Assembly (NCBI GenBank): GCA_038133505.1
Contig: JAYPTI010000067.1
Span: 1-16,478, forward strand
Length of the DNA stretch: 16,478 nt
Direction: 5' to 3'
From: JAYQUR01 sp038133505
GTDB taxonomy: Bacteria > Pseudomonadota > Alphaproteobacteria > MPNO01 > UBA830
The position numbers and the translations under genes are program-made. Numbering within the stretch: position 1 is the stretch's first letter; each line of letters begins with the position of its first letter. The notes under the pieces are model-generated. The model was not told the origin of the DNA. It ran no database searches and worked only from the letters and a program-made list of their open reading frames with translations. Of this stretch, positions 1-6,813 are shown in pieces.

Positions 1-494
1 GCCGTCGGCAGCGGGTGCTGGATGACGTTGACGGCGACGGGCACGACTTTCACCGGCCAGCCGTCGGCAGCGTCCGCCGCGCCGTGATTCCAGCAGAGAT
101 GCATCGGCACCATGAAACCGTGTTCGACGGCGAGCTCCTGGCAGACCGTGATGTCGAACTCGTCGTAGATGAGCTCGTTGCACAGGTGCCAGGAAAAGTT
201 CGCGTCGCCCGGAAAGTCGGGAAGGGGACGCCGGCCCCAGCCTTCGTCGCCGACGGCATAGCTGTCGGCCGCGCCGATGGCGAAGGTCGGGTACTTGTCG
301 AAGAAGAAATCGCCGCCGTGATCGTTGTAGACGACGATCGCGATGTCGGGGGCCAGGCCGCGCAACCAGTCCTTGACGGGCTCGTAGGCATCGAACAGCG
401 GTTTCCAGTCCGCTTCCTGCGTGCGGCCCTGGTCGTAAGCGACGCCGATGGACGGGACGTGCGAGGTGCCGATGCCGGCGACGATGCGGGCCAT
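1..494 (-). CDS. ligB: Protocatechuate 4,5-dioxygenase beta subunit (LigB-type), 3' end cut by window
   Basis: This is the catalytic subunit of a class III extradiol dioxygenase, which opens protocatechuate-like rings between C4 and C5 using non-haem Fe(II). About 164 N-terminal residues are visible; the family is usually near 280-300, so the C-terminal part, with the third iron ligand (Glu) and the catalytic His, lies off the left edge. The N-terminus MARIVAGIGTSHVPSIG places His12 in the TSH iron-ligand position, and VVYNDHGGDFFFD gives the second ligand His59; both match the LigB pattern (His12/His61 in the Sphingobium enzyme). CQELAVEHG and CWNHG are further family-like stretches. The start is the ATG 12 bp after the ligA stop, so the two form one operon. 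The family is clear. The exact substrate (protocatechuate, gallate or another catechol acid) cannot be fixed from this part. Confidence 0.9.
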   Translation of the reverse strand, partial: MARIVAGIGTSHVPSIGVAYDQGRTQEADWKPLFDAYEPVKDWLRGLAPDIAIVVYNDHGGDFFFDKYPTFAIGAADSYAVGDEGWGRRPLPDFPGDANFSWHLCNELIYDEFDITVCQELAVEHGFMVPMHLCWNHGAADAADGWPVKVVPVAVNVIQHPLPT

Positions 495-506
495 GTGCCG
501 GGTTCC

Positions 507-875
507 CTACCGCGCGCCGGAGGCGTTGCGGGTGGCGAGGAACTCCTCGTAGGTTTCGCCGCGCTGGTGCGCGCCGATCTGGTAGAGGCCCTGACCGAGC
601 ACCGCGCCGATCTTCATGATCATGTAGATGTTGCCGCCGTGCTCCGACATGATCGCGCGCCAGTCACGGTCGCGGATGAGCTGCTTCTCCGTTTCGGTCA
701 GATCGAACCGGGCCATGTAAGATTCTTCGTCGGTCTTGAAGGCTTCGCGGTTCGCTGCCGTGGTCATCGACATGGCGAATTTGTTCAGCAGGTATCCCTT
801 CCTGCTTTGCTCGTGATCGAAGATCCGCGTGTCTTCGATCGGATGGGATTTGTCGATTTGGTCCGGCACGGCCAT
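507..875 (-). CDS. ligA: Protocatechuate 4,5-dioxygenase alpha subunit (LigA-type)
   Basis: This is the small helical subunit that caps the LigB active site in the two-subunit LigAB enzyme. It is 122 residues, in the normal range for separate LigA proteins. Recognisable family blocks are DHEQSRKGYLLNKFAMSM (about residues 20-37), ENR-like ANREAFK, RDRDWRAIMSEHGGNIYMIMKIGA and a C-terminal GETYEEFLATR. The gene is immediately upstream of ligB, the usual order. The ATG at 875 sits only about one base from AGGA. A GTG two codons in (867-869) has AGGA at an ideal 7-base distance and starts MPDQIDKSHP, so the true start may be 869. Transcription probably begins near 891 from a readable sigma-70 promoter carrying a small palindrome on its start site. 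Confidence 0.92.
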   Translation of the reverse strand: MAVPDQIDKSHPIEDTRIFDHEQSRKGYLLNKFAMSMTTAANREAFKTDEESYMARFDLTETEKQLIRDRDWRAIMSEHGGNIYMIMKIGAVLGQGLYQIGAHQRGETYEEFLATRNASGAR

Positions 876-885
876 TTCCTATCAT

Positions 886-895
886 TTGATACCAA
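886..895. promoter_or_regulatory. TTG-N4-CAA palindrome at ligA transcription start (candidate operator)
   Basis: TTGATACCAA is a TTG-N4-CAA half-site pair covering the predicted ligA start point, where a repressor would block transcription. A related site, TTGTATCCAA, forms the core of the 20-bp palindrome before lysR at 14788-14807. The shape resembles the ATTGGATCCAAT operator of Caulobacter VanR (GntR family). The assignment to a GntR or LysR protein is inference. Confidence 0.35.
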
Positions 896-897
896 TT

Positions 898-926
898 ATT
901 TTACGCCGGTTGCGAGCCTCAGACAA
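898..926 (-). promoter_or_regulatory. Sigma-70-type promoter of ligAB
   Basis: Reading the minus strand, a -35 box TTGTCT (926-921, 4/6 to consensus) is separated by exactly 17 bases from a -10 box TAAAAT (903-898, 5/6). This predicts a start near 891, about 16-22 bases upstream of the ligA start codon. Position, spacing and AT content in an otherwise GC-rich region support it. No transcript data are available. Confidence 0.55.
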
Positions 927-999
927 GGGGAGAGACCCGCCGTGCCGCGCCCGACGTTCCGGTTTCGTCGGCTTCGTGCGTGCGGACCGCGTCGCGGAC

Positions 1000-1028
1000 T
1001 TGGTTGACCGAGGCCCCCGCGCTATCGT
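1000..1028 (+). promoter_or_regulatory. Possible promoter of the SDR gene
   Basis: TTGGTT (1000-1005) and TATCGT (1023-1028) are 17 bases apart and would start transcription near 1035, followed by a purine-rich ribosome binding site (GGGGAGAGAG, 1047-1056) before the ATG at 1058. The boxes match consensus only at 3/6 and 4/6, so this is a weak call. Confidence 0.25.
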
Positions 1029-1057
1029 TCCGGTCACACATTTACGGGGAGAGAGCG

Positions 1058-1807
1058 ATGAGCGGCAATCTGGACGGAAGACGGGCACTGATCACGGGCG
1101 CAGGCGGCGGCATGGGGCGCAGCCACGCGGTGCTGATGGCGGAACGCGGCGCGGACGTCGTGGTCCTCGATATCAAGGCGGATGGCGTCGAAGAGACGGC
1201 CGAAATGGCGCGCGCAAAGGGGGTGAAGGCGACGGCGGTCGCGGTCGATGCCCGCGACGTAGACGCGCTCACCGCCGCCGTCCAGGGGGCCGGGCCGGTC
1301 GACATTCTGGTCAACAATGCCGGCGTCGGCGGGCATCGTCGGACGATCGAGGACATCGACATCGAAATCTTCGACGAGATGTACGACGTGCAGGTGCGCG
1401 GCGCGTTCTTCACGACCAAAGCGGTCGTGCCGGCGATGAAGGAGAGGAAGTTCGGCAAGATCGTGAACATCTCGTCGATCTTCGCCATGGGCGGCAGCGC
1501 GACGGCGAGCCACTATTGTTCGGCGAAGTCGGCCATCTCGGGCCTGACGAAAGCATGGGCGCGGGAATTCGCGCCGTGGCGCATCCGGGTAAATGCGGTC
1601 GCGCCCGGCTTCATCGTGACCGGCATGACGACGCAGTCCAACACGGACGAATGGATCGAAGAACACCGCCAGCGCATGCCGCTCGGCGAATTCGCCACGC
1701 CGCTCGATATCTCCTACGCCGTGGCCTGGCTCGCCGGGCCGGAAACCGACAGCATCACGGGCCAGGTCGTGAGTCCCAATGCGGGCGAGGTCATTGTGGG
1801 ATATTGA
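1058..1807 (+). CDS. Short-chain dehydrogenase/reductase (SDR, classical type)
   Basis: This is an NAD(P)-dependent oxidoreductase of 249 residues, standard for the classical SDR family. It shows the cofactor motif TGAGGGMG (Thr13-Gly20), the NNAG structural motif, and a catalytic set with Ser140 (NISSIF), Tyr153 and Lys157 (YCSAK). Asp37 (VVLD), at the end of the second beta strand, favours NAD(H). The reading frame extends upstream, but ATG 1058 is chosen because it directly follows a GGGGAGAGAG ribosome binding site and gives the usual SDR N-terminus. The gene diverges from ligAB across a 182-bp promoter region, so it may act in the same pathway, for example as a dihydrodiol or alcohol dehydrogenase. 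FabG-like fatty acid chemistry cannot be excluded; the substrate is unknown. Confidence 0.9.
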   Translation: MSGNLDGRRALITGAGGGMGRSHAVLMAERGADVVVLDIKADGVEETAEMARAKGVKATAVAVDARDVDALTAAVQGAGPVDILVNNAGVGGHRRTIEDIDIEIFDEMYDVQVRGAFFTTKAVVPAMKERKFGKIVNISSIFAMGGSATASHYCSAKSAISGLTKAWAREFAPWRIRVNAVAPGFIVTGMTTQSNTDEWIEEHRQRMPLGEFATPLDISYAVAWLAGPETDSITGQVVSPNAGEVIVGY

Positions 1808-1843
1808 GGGACGTTTCCCAATGACGGACGGAAAGCCCTTTTA

Positions 1844-1868
1844 GTCCAGAGCGTTAATCGCTCTGGAC
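1844..1868. repeat. Perfect 10-bp inverted repeat, 5-base loop
   Basis: GTCCAGAGCG and its exact complement CGCTCTGGAC flank TTAAT, 36 bp after the SDR stop. No T-run follows on either strand, so it is not a textbook intrinsic terminator. It may still end SDR transcription, or be an operator or dispersed palindrome for the downstream PEP-CTERM gene. Confidence 0.6.
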
Positions 1869-1912
1869 CTTCGGCGGTATCGGCGTAGAAACATAACGTC
1901 TTTGGCGCGAAC

Positions 1913-1939
1913 CTTCTTGCCGGCAAAAGGCTGAAGAAG
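1913..1939 (+). promoter_or_regulatory. Leader hairpin overlapping the ribosome binding site of the PEP-CTERM gene
   Basis: CTTCTTGCC (1913-1921) can pair with GGC-TG-AAGAAG (1929-1939) around the loop GGCAAAA, with a two-base bulge. The 3' arm contains most of the purine-rich AAGAAGAGA preceding ATG 1948, so folding could limit translation. This is a prediction from base pairing only. Confidence 0.25.
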
Positions 1940-1947
1940 AGAATCCC

Positions 1948-2718
1948 ATGCTTATGCGTGTCCGGATGCGTAATTTCCGGGTATGCGCGCTGGCGGCGAT
2001 CATCGCGATCGGCGCGTTGGGATCTTTTGCACCCGCGTCGGCGGATCCGATCGAAATCGACGGCTTTGTTCCGCTCAAGACGGTTCCGGTAACGAACCTC
2101 ACCAGCTTCTTCATCGCCGGCGACCTTTCGGGTCCGGATACCGTCGACCTCGTCGGCGTTCCGCCGGTATCGCCGCAGCCTGTCCTGCCGGTCAATCTCA
2201 CCTTCGACGGCACCGGACTGCTGTCCGGCGATGCGTTCGGCGGCGTCAATCAGCATTCTCTGGTGAACGCGACGACGCCGACGGGACCCGACGGAGCGGA
2301 TACCATCCTCGACATCGGCGCGCCGGTCACGCTTAACAACATCGGCGATTCCGGGACGACCGACATTCAGATCGTCGCCCTCGATCTCGTCAGCGTCGCG
2401 CCTATCGAAATCGACTTCGGAGCGGGAACGCAGTTCTTCGACGTTTTCGTCATGCTCGACCCGTCCGCGACGCAACTTCCCGGTTCGGTGACTTTCACGC
2501 GCACGGGCGAGAACGCCGGAACGTATCTCTACACGATCCCCGAGACCCTGCTCGTCAACTTCGTCGAAGTCGGCAACGCGTCGAACAGCTTCTCCGGCGT
2601 CGCGAATACCATCATCGAAGGCGAGGGCAGCTTCAGCGAGAGCTTGCCCGAGCCCGGCATGCTCCTGATCGTTGCCGGCGGTCTGGTACTCCTCGCCGCC
2701 CACCGCCGCGCCGCCTAG
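1948..2718 (+). CDS. Secreted PEP-CTERM sorting-domain protein
   Basis: This exported protein of 256 residues is presumably processed by an exosortase encoded elsewhere. A basic n-region (MLMRVRMRNFR), a hydrophobic core and an A-S-A cleavage site (after residue 32) form a Sec signal peptide. The tail has the full tripartite signal: Pro-Glu-Pro at residues 234-236, a hydrophobic helix (MLLIVAGGLVLLAA) and a terminal basic cluster HRRAA. The body is rich in Gly, Thr, Val and Asp, looks like an all-beta surface protein and has no cysteine after the signal peptide; no enzymatic motif is recognised. ATG 1948 is the first start. ATGs at 1954 and 1966 would also leave a working signal peptide. It lies 77 bp upstream of the F420 genes on the same strand, so readthrough is possible. 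Function beyond surface or matrix export is unknown. Confidence 0.85.
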   Translation: MLMRVRMRNFRVCALAAIIAIGALGSFAPASADPIEIDGFVPLKTVPVTNLTSFFIAGDLSGPDTVDLVGVPPVSPQPVLPVNLTFDGTGLLSGDAFGGVNQHSLVNATTPTGPDGADTILDIGAPVTLNNIGDSGTTDIQIVALDLVSVAPIEIDFGAGTQFFDVFVMLDPSATQLPGSVTFTRTGENAGTYLYTIPETLLVNFVEVGNASNSFSGVANTIIEGEGSFSESLPEPGMLLIVAGGLVLLAAHRRAA

Positions 2719-2795
2719 CGGGCAGCCTTCAAGCCGCCGTTTCTTCTTTCTCGTCCGGGGATTGCGCGGCGCGGCGATTCCCGCATGATGCGGCC

Positions 2796-5153
2796 ATGAG
2801 CGTCCTACCCCCCGATAGTTCCGGCAATGCCTTCAGCCGCGCCGCGCGTCTTCGCGACGACGGTTTCGGCGACATCGTCACCTATAGCCCCAAGGTCTTC
2901 ATTCCGCTGACGAAACTCTGTCGCGACGTGTGCGGCTACTGCACGTTTTCGCGGCCGCCGCGAGCCGGCGAACGGGCCTATATGACGGCGGACGAGGTAC
3001 TGGCGGTGGCGCGCGCCGGGGGCGAGGCGGGCTGCACCGAGGCGCTGTTCACGCTCGGCGACAAGCCGGAGCGCCGCTACCGGGTCGCGCGCGAAGAGCT
3101 CGACGCGCTCGGCCACGACAGCACGATTTCCTATCTCGCCGAGATGGCAGGCCTTGTCCTGCGCGAAACGGGGCTTCTGCCGCATCTCAATCCGGGCACG
3201 ATGACGGCGGCGGATATCGCGATGCTGCGTCCCGTCTCCGTTTCGATGGGGCTGATGCTCGAGGGGCTTTCGCCGTCGTTGAGCACGCGCGGCGGTCCGC
3301 ACTACGGATCGCCCGACAAGGATCCCGCTGCGCGTCTGGAGACGATACGGCTCGCCGGCAAGGCGCGGGTGCCGTTCACGACCGGCATTCTGATCGGTAT
3401 CGGCGAGACGCGGGACGAGCGCCGGGCGGCGCTGAGGGCGATCCGCGACCTCCATGACGAATACGGTCACATCCAGGAAATCATCATCCAGAATTTCAGG
3501 GCCAAGCCAGGGACGCGGATGGCCGACGCGCCCGAGCCCGATATCTTGGACCTGATGCAGACCGTGGCGGACGCGCGCGAGGCGTTCGGGGCAGGCATGT
3601 CGATCCAGGCGCCCCCCAATCTCAGTGCCGCCGGTTTTGGTGCGCTGATCGGCGCGGGACTGAACGACTGGGGCGGCGTGTCGCCGGTGACGCCGGACCA
3701 CGTGAATCCCGAGGCGCCGTGGCCGCACCGCGACGTGCTCGCGGCGGAAACGGCGTCGGCGGGGAAGACGCTTGCCCCGAGACTCCCGGTCTATCCCGGC
3801 TACGTCTTCGACGAAGGATGGCTCGACGCCGCTGTTCGCCCTTACGTGCTCAAGGCGATGGACGCGGGCGGCCTCGCGCGGAACGACCGGTGGTCTCCCG
3901 GCGACGCTGCCGCCGACCCGTCTGCGGTCCCGGGTCCCGCTTCGGTAGACGGCGGGGGCGGGCAGCTTCGGGCTCTGCTCGATCGTGCGGCCGACGGTGC
4001 GCGGCTCGGCGAGCGCGACATCGCTCGCCTCCTCGAAGCCCGAGGAGACGCCGTCGCCGAGGTGGTGTCGGCGGCCGATACGCTCCGACGCCAAGTGTGC
4101 GGCGACACGGTCACCTATGCGGTCAACCGCAACATCAACTATACGAACGTATGCGGCTATCGCTGCGGGTTCTGCGCTTTCTCGAAGGGCCGCCTGAGCG
4201 CGAACCTGCGCGGCGCGCCCTACGATCTGGCACTCGACGAAATCGCGCGTCGCACGTCGGAGGCCTGGGCGCGCGGCGCGACCGAAGTCTGCCTGCAGGG
4301 CGGTATCCACCCCGACTACACGGGCGAGACGTATCTCAAAATTCTTGCCGCCGCGAAGCGCGCGGCACCGAACGTCCACGTCCACGCCTTTTCGCCGCTG
4401 GAAGTGACGCAGGGCGCGGCAACGCTTGGGATCCCGGTCCGTGAGTTCCTGATCCGGCTGCGCGATGCGGGGCTCGGCTCGCTGCCCGGCACGGCGGCCG
4501 AAATCCTCGACGACGAGGTGCGCGCGGTCCTGTGCCCCGACAAGCTCTCGACAGGGGAATGGCTGGACGTCGTAGAGGCCGCGCACGACGTGGGCCTGCG
4601 CACGACGGCGACGATCATGTTCGGACATCTCGAGCGCCCTGTGCACCAGGCGCGCCACCTCCTGCATGTCCGCGACCTGCAGGAACGCACCGGCGGCTTT
4701 ACGGAGTTCGTCCCGCTGCCGTTCGTTCACATGGAGGCGCCGATCTATCTGAAGGGAATGGCGCGGCGCGGGCCGACGTTCCGGGAGACGCTGCTGATGC
4801 ATGCCGTCGCGCGGCTTGCGCTTCATCCGCTGGTGCCTCACATCCAGACGAGCTGGGTAAAGCTGGGCGAGCGCGGCGCGGCAGCGTGCCTGAATGCGGG
4901 TGCGGACGATGTCGGCGGAACGCTGATGAACGAGTCGATTTCCCGTGCTGCCGGCGCGTCGCACGGCCAGGAATACGGCCCGGAGAAACTGGCCGCTCTG
5001 ATCGAGGGTATCGGCCGCACGCCGCGGAGCCGGACGACCCTTTACGAGCCCGTAGACGATGACAGGCGAGCGGCCGCGTCGGCGGCGACGGGTCTGCTGC
5101 CGGTCGTCGAGACGCCTGCGACGCGCTATGCCCATGGCGGAAAGGCGGCATGA
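2796..5153 (+). CDS. fbiC: Fused FO synthase (CofG-CofH, FbiC-type) for coenzyme F420
   Basis: This bifunctional radical-SAM enzyme makes FO (7,8-didemethyl-8-hydroxy-5-deazariboflavin), the chromophore of F420, from tyrosine and the flavin precursor 5-amino-6-ribitylamino-uracil. At 785 residues it carries two complete radical-SAM domains. The CofG-like half has CRDVCGYC (Cys42, Cys46, Cys49) and FTLGDKPE. The CofH-like half has CGYRCGFC (Cys453, Cys457, Cys460), followed by CLQGGIHPDYTG and HVHAFSPLEV. Each CxxxCxxC binds a 4Fe-4S cluster. A Gly/Ala/Pro-rich linker near residues 370-390 joins the halves. The fusion is the arrangement typical of actinobacteria; many archaea use separate CofG and CofH. 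The stop overlaps the npdG start by 4 bp (ATGA), indicating translational coupling. The other F420 genes (cofC/fbiD, cofD/fbiA, cofE/fbiB) are not in the window. The ribosome binding site before ATG 2796 is weak. Confidence 0.95.
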   Translation: MSVLPPDSSGNAFSRAARLRDDGFGDIVTYSPKVFIPLTKLCRDVCGYCTFSRPPRAGERAYMTADEVLAVARAGGEAGCTEALFTLGDKPERRYRVAREELDALGHDSTISYLAEMAGLVLRETGLLPHLNPGTMTAADIAMLRPVSVSMGLMLEGLSPSLSTRGGPHYGSPDKDPAARLETIRLAGKARVPFTTGILIGIGETRDERRAALRAIRDLHDEYGHIQEIIIQNFRAKPGTRMADAPEPDILDLMQTVADAREAFGAGMSIQAPPNLSAAGFGALIGAGLNDWGGVSPVTPDHVNPEAPWPHRDVLAAETASAGKTLAPRLPVYPGYVFDEGWLDAAVRPYVLKAMDAGGLARNDRWSPGDAAADPSAVPGPASVDGGGGQLRALLDRAADGARLGERDIARLLEARGDAVAEVVSAADTLRRQVCGDTVTYAVNRNINYTNVCGYRCGFCAFSKGRLSANLRGAPYDLALDEIARRTSEAWARGATEVCLQGGIHPDYTGETYLKILAAAKRAAPNVHVHAFSPLEVTQGAATLGIPVREFLIRLRDAGLGSLPGTAAEILDDEVRAVLCPDKLSTGEWLDVVEAAHDVGLRTTATIMFGHLERPVHQARHLLHVRDLQERTGGFTEFVPLPFVHMEAPIYLKGMARRGPTFRETLLMHAVARLALHPLVPHIQTSWVKLGERGAAACLNAGADDVGGTLMNESISRAAGASHGQEYGPEKLAALIEGIGRTPRSRTTLYEPVDDDRRAAASAATGLLPVVETPATRYAHGGKAA

Positions 5154-5806
5154 GCGTAACCAAGCCAGTCATTGCCGTCCTCGGCGGCACCGGCGCCGAG
5201 GGTTCCGGTCTCGCGGCGCGCTGGGCGCGCGCGGGCTATCGCGTTCTTGTCGGCTCCCGCGATGCGGCACGGGCCGCGGAGGCGGCAGCCGCTTTCGGCG
5301 CCGAGGGCATGCACAACGCCGCTGCCGCCGCTGCCTGCGATATTGCGGTCCTGACGGTGCCCTATGCGGCGCAGCGGCCGACCCTCGAAGCATTGCGCGA
5401 CGCGCTGCAGGGCAAGATCCTGATAGACGTCACCGTGCCGCTCGTCCCGCCGAAGGTAATGCGGGTCCAGATGCCGCCCGAAGGCTCCGCTGCGAAAATC
5501 GCGCAAGACTTGTTGGGCGACGGCGTGCGCGTCGTCTCCGCCTTCCAGAACGTTTCTGCCGAGCACCTCGCCGACAGGGAACACGCGATCGATTGCGACG
5601 TGCTGATCGCGGGCGACGATCCGGCGGCGCGCGCCGAGGCGGTGGCGCTTGCCGATGCGGCGGGCCTCCGGGGGATCGAGGCGGGTCCGCTCGACAATGC
5701 AGCGGCCGCGGAAGCGCTGACGTCGCTGTTGATCTGGATGAACCGGCGCTACAACTCGCCGGGGACGGGTATACGCATTACGGGCATTCCGGAAGAATCC
5801 GACTGA
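5150..5806 (+). CDS. npdG: NADPH:F420 oxidoreductase (NpdG/Fno family)
   Basis: This enzyme transfers hydride between NADP(H) and F420 and would set the reduced F420 pool in this organism. It has 218 residues, a typical length. The N-terminal Rossmann fold shows GGTGAEGSG (residues 12-20), and the second strand ends in GSR (Ser36, Arg37), which in this family binds the 2'-phosphate of NADP. Later blocks VTVPLVPP, VVSAFQNVSAEHL and PLDNAAAAEALTSLLIWMNRRY fit the family, the last being the C-terminal helix next to the F420 site. It overlaps fbiC by 4 bp, which strongly supports an F420 role rather than a generic NADP-binding oxidoreductase. Direction in vivo (F420 reduction or NADP reduction) cannot be read from sequence. 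A probable terminator follows within 60 bp. Confidence 0.9.
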   Translation: MSVTKPVIAVLGGTGAEGSGLAARWARAGYRVLVGSRDAARAAEAAAAFGAEGMHNAAAAAACDIAVLTVPYAAQRPTLEALRDALQGKILIDVTVPLVPPKVMRVQMPPEGSAAKIAQDLLGDGVRVVSAFQNVSAEHLADREHAIDCDVLIAGDDPAARAEAVALADAAGLRGIEAGPLDNAAAAEALTSLLIWMNRRYNSPGTGIRITGIPEESD

Positions 5807-5837
5807 ACCGCGCCGAATGTTTTCGCGAAACGAATAG

Positions 5838-5867
5838 GGCGGCGCCAGATGGCGCGGCCTTTGTCTT
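5838..5867 (+). terminator. Probable intrinsic terminator after npdG
   Basis: The stem is GGC-G-GCGCC (5838-5846) paired with GGCGC-G-GCC (5851-5859), with one G-G mismatch and loop AGAT, followed by TTTGTCTT. It lies 32 bp after the npdG stop and before the convergent PAP-CTERM gene, where a terminator is expected. Confidence 0.6.
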
Positions 5868-5893
5868 GTTCCGAGCCGCGGAAAATTATCCGA

Positions 5894-6625
5894 TCAGGCG
5901 TTCTTCCGGTTCTTGCGGCGGCGGATCGCAGCCGCCGCCAGCAACCCGGTGACGAAGACCGGCGCCGCACCCGGTGCGGGAATTTCGATGGCCGCGTTGA
6001 AGCTGGTGTTCAGGCCGCCCGCCGTGTGCGTGACCGTCACCGCGGTGGTAAGCGAGTAGGGCCCGTTCACTTCCGCGCCGACCGTATCCTCGAAGCTGAA
6101 CGCCAGACCGCCGAGGGTGCCCGAAGAACTCAGCAAAATGTCCGTGGCGAAAGGATTGTTCGTAAGCGACGCATATGTCTCGTAGACGACGGTGCCGTTC
6201 GTCGTGCCGCCGATGCCCGACAGGATCGTTTCGTTGCCGTCGCCCAGGAAATCGGTTTCCGTGAACATCACCTGAAGGGTGCCGCCGGCCGTGCCGCTGA
6301 TCTGGAGCGACAGCATGTCAATCTCAGGCATGGTCGCGGTGCCGATATGCGGCTTCGTCGCGCCGATGCCGACGACGGTATTGAAGGAGCCGACCGTGCC
6401 CGCCCAGTTGATGATGCCGGGCCGCAAGTCGAAATCCATTCCGAACTGGTTGTCGGAGACGTCGACCGTCGCGGAGCCGTCGGTGAACCGGAACTGCGGG
6501 ATGGCATTTGCATCGGTCGACGCCGCCGTGAGAGCGACGAAGGCCGAAACAGCTATCGCGGCCGCCGACAGGGAGCCGCTCCGCAGAACCTTGGTAACGT
6601 TGGAACTCGTTAAGACACTAAACAC
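5894..6625 (-). CDS. Secreted protein with variant (PAP) exosortase-type C-terminal sorting tail
   Basis: This exported protein of 243 residues has a signal peptide with hydrophobic core (residues about 20-36) ending in an A-N-A site after residue 41. Its tail has IPAPG at 215-219 in place of Pro-Glu-Pro, then a hydrophobic helix (APVFVTGLLAAAAI) and a strong basic end RRRKNRKNA. This is the tripartite layout of PEP-CTERM-like signals and resembles VPLPA/VPAPA-type variants. The body is Thr/Gly-rich, beta-like and cysteine-free, with no catalytic motif recognised. The start is GTG at 6625, chosen because AAAGGA lies 7 bases upstream and no better start precedes the signal peptide. A sigma-54 promoter lies about 50 bp upstream. 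Likely role: surface or extracellular matrix component. No exosortase gene is in view. Confidence 0.75.
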   Translation of the reverse strand: MFSVLTSSNVTKVLRSGSLSAAAIAVSAFVALTAASTDANAIPQFRFTDGSATVDVSDNQFGMDFDLRPGIINWAGTVGSFNTVVGIGATKPHIGTATMPEIDMLSLQISGTAGGTLQVMFTETDFLGDGNETILSGIGGTTNGTVVYETYASLTNNPFATDILLSSSGTLGGLAFSFEDTVGAEVNGPYSLTTAVTVTHTAGGLNTSFNAAIEIPAPGAAPVFVTGLLAAAAIRRRKNRKNA

Positions 6626-6671
6626 GCAACGATCCTTTTTGAGCGCCGAAAACGCAGCGTAGTGTCAAATC

Positions 6672-6687
6672 TGCAAGATTTATGCCA
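6672..6687 (-). promoter_or_regulatory. Sigma-54 (RpoN) promoter of the PAP-CTERM gene
   Basis: On the minus strand TGGCATAAATCTTGCA matches the consensus TGGCACG-N4-TTGCW at TGGCA and TTGCA, with the exact 10-base spacing between the GG (-24) and GC (-12) pairs. Predicted transcription starts near 6661, giving a leader of about 36 bases with AAAGGA before GTG 6625. Sigma-54 control of PEP-CTERM genes by the PrsK/PrsR two-component system has been reported in other proteobacteria, which makes the match more credible here. Confidence 0.65.
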
Positions 6688-6751
6688 ACGGGTGATTCTG
6701 TTTAAAAACAAACATTTACAGTGTGCCGATCTGGCTTCTGTAACGAATGCG

Positions 6752-6778
6752 TAAAATATCCCGACGTCGATCCGTCGG
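6752..6778 (-). terminator. Intrinsic terminator of the TauD-family gene
   Basis: On the minus strand CCGACG and CGTCGG (6778-6773 and 6766-6761) form a perfect 6-bp stem around GATCGA, followed by GATATTTTAC. It lies 35 bp past the stop of the dioxygenase gene and upstream of the sigma-54 promoter, so it would insulate the PAP-CTERM gene from readthrough. Confidence 0.55.
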
Positions 6779-6813
6779 CAGCTTTTGCGGCCAGTTAACC
6801 AAGATTGACGCCG

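Noticed and set aside
15..1007. 330-codon plus-strand frame across ligB and ligA
   Set aside because: It is antisense to both dioxygenase subunits, whose conserved residues are clear on the minus strand.
1903..1921. Possible sigma-54 promoter before the first PEP-CTERM gene (TTGGCGCG...TTGC)
   Set aside because: GG and GC are 13 bases apart instead of the required 10, so it does not match despite the suggestive half-sites.
2805..5135. Very long open frame (776 codons) antisense to the FO synthase gene
   Set aside because: GC-rich codon bias in the real gene leaves the opposite strand open. The antisense product is Arg-rich, has no family-like motifs, and the sense strand carries both radical-SAM motifs.
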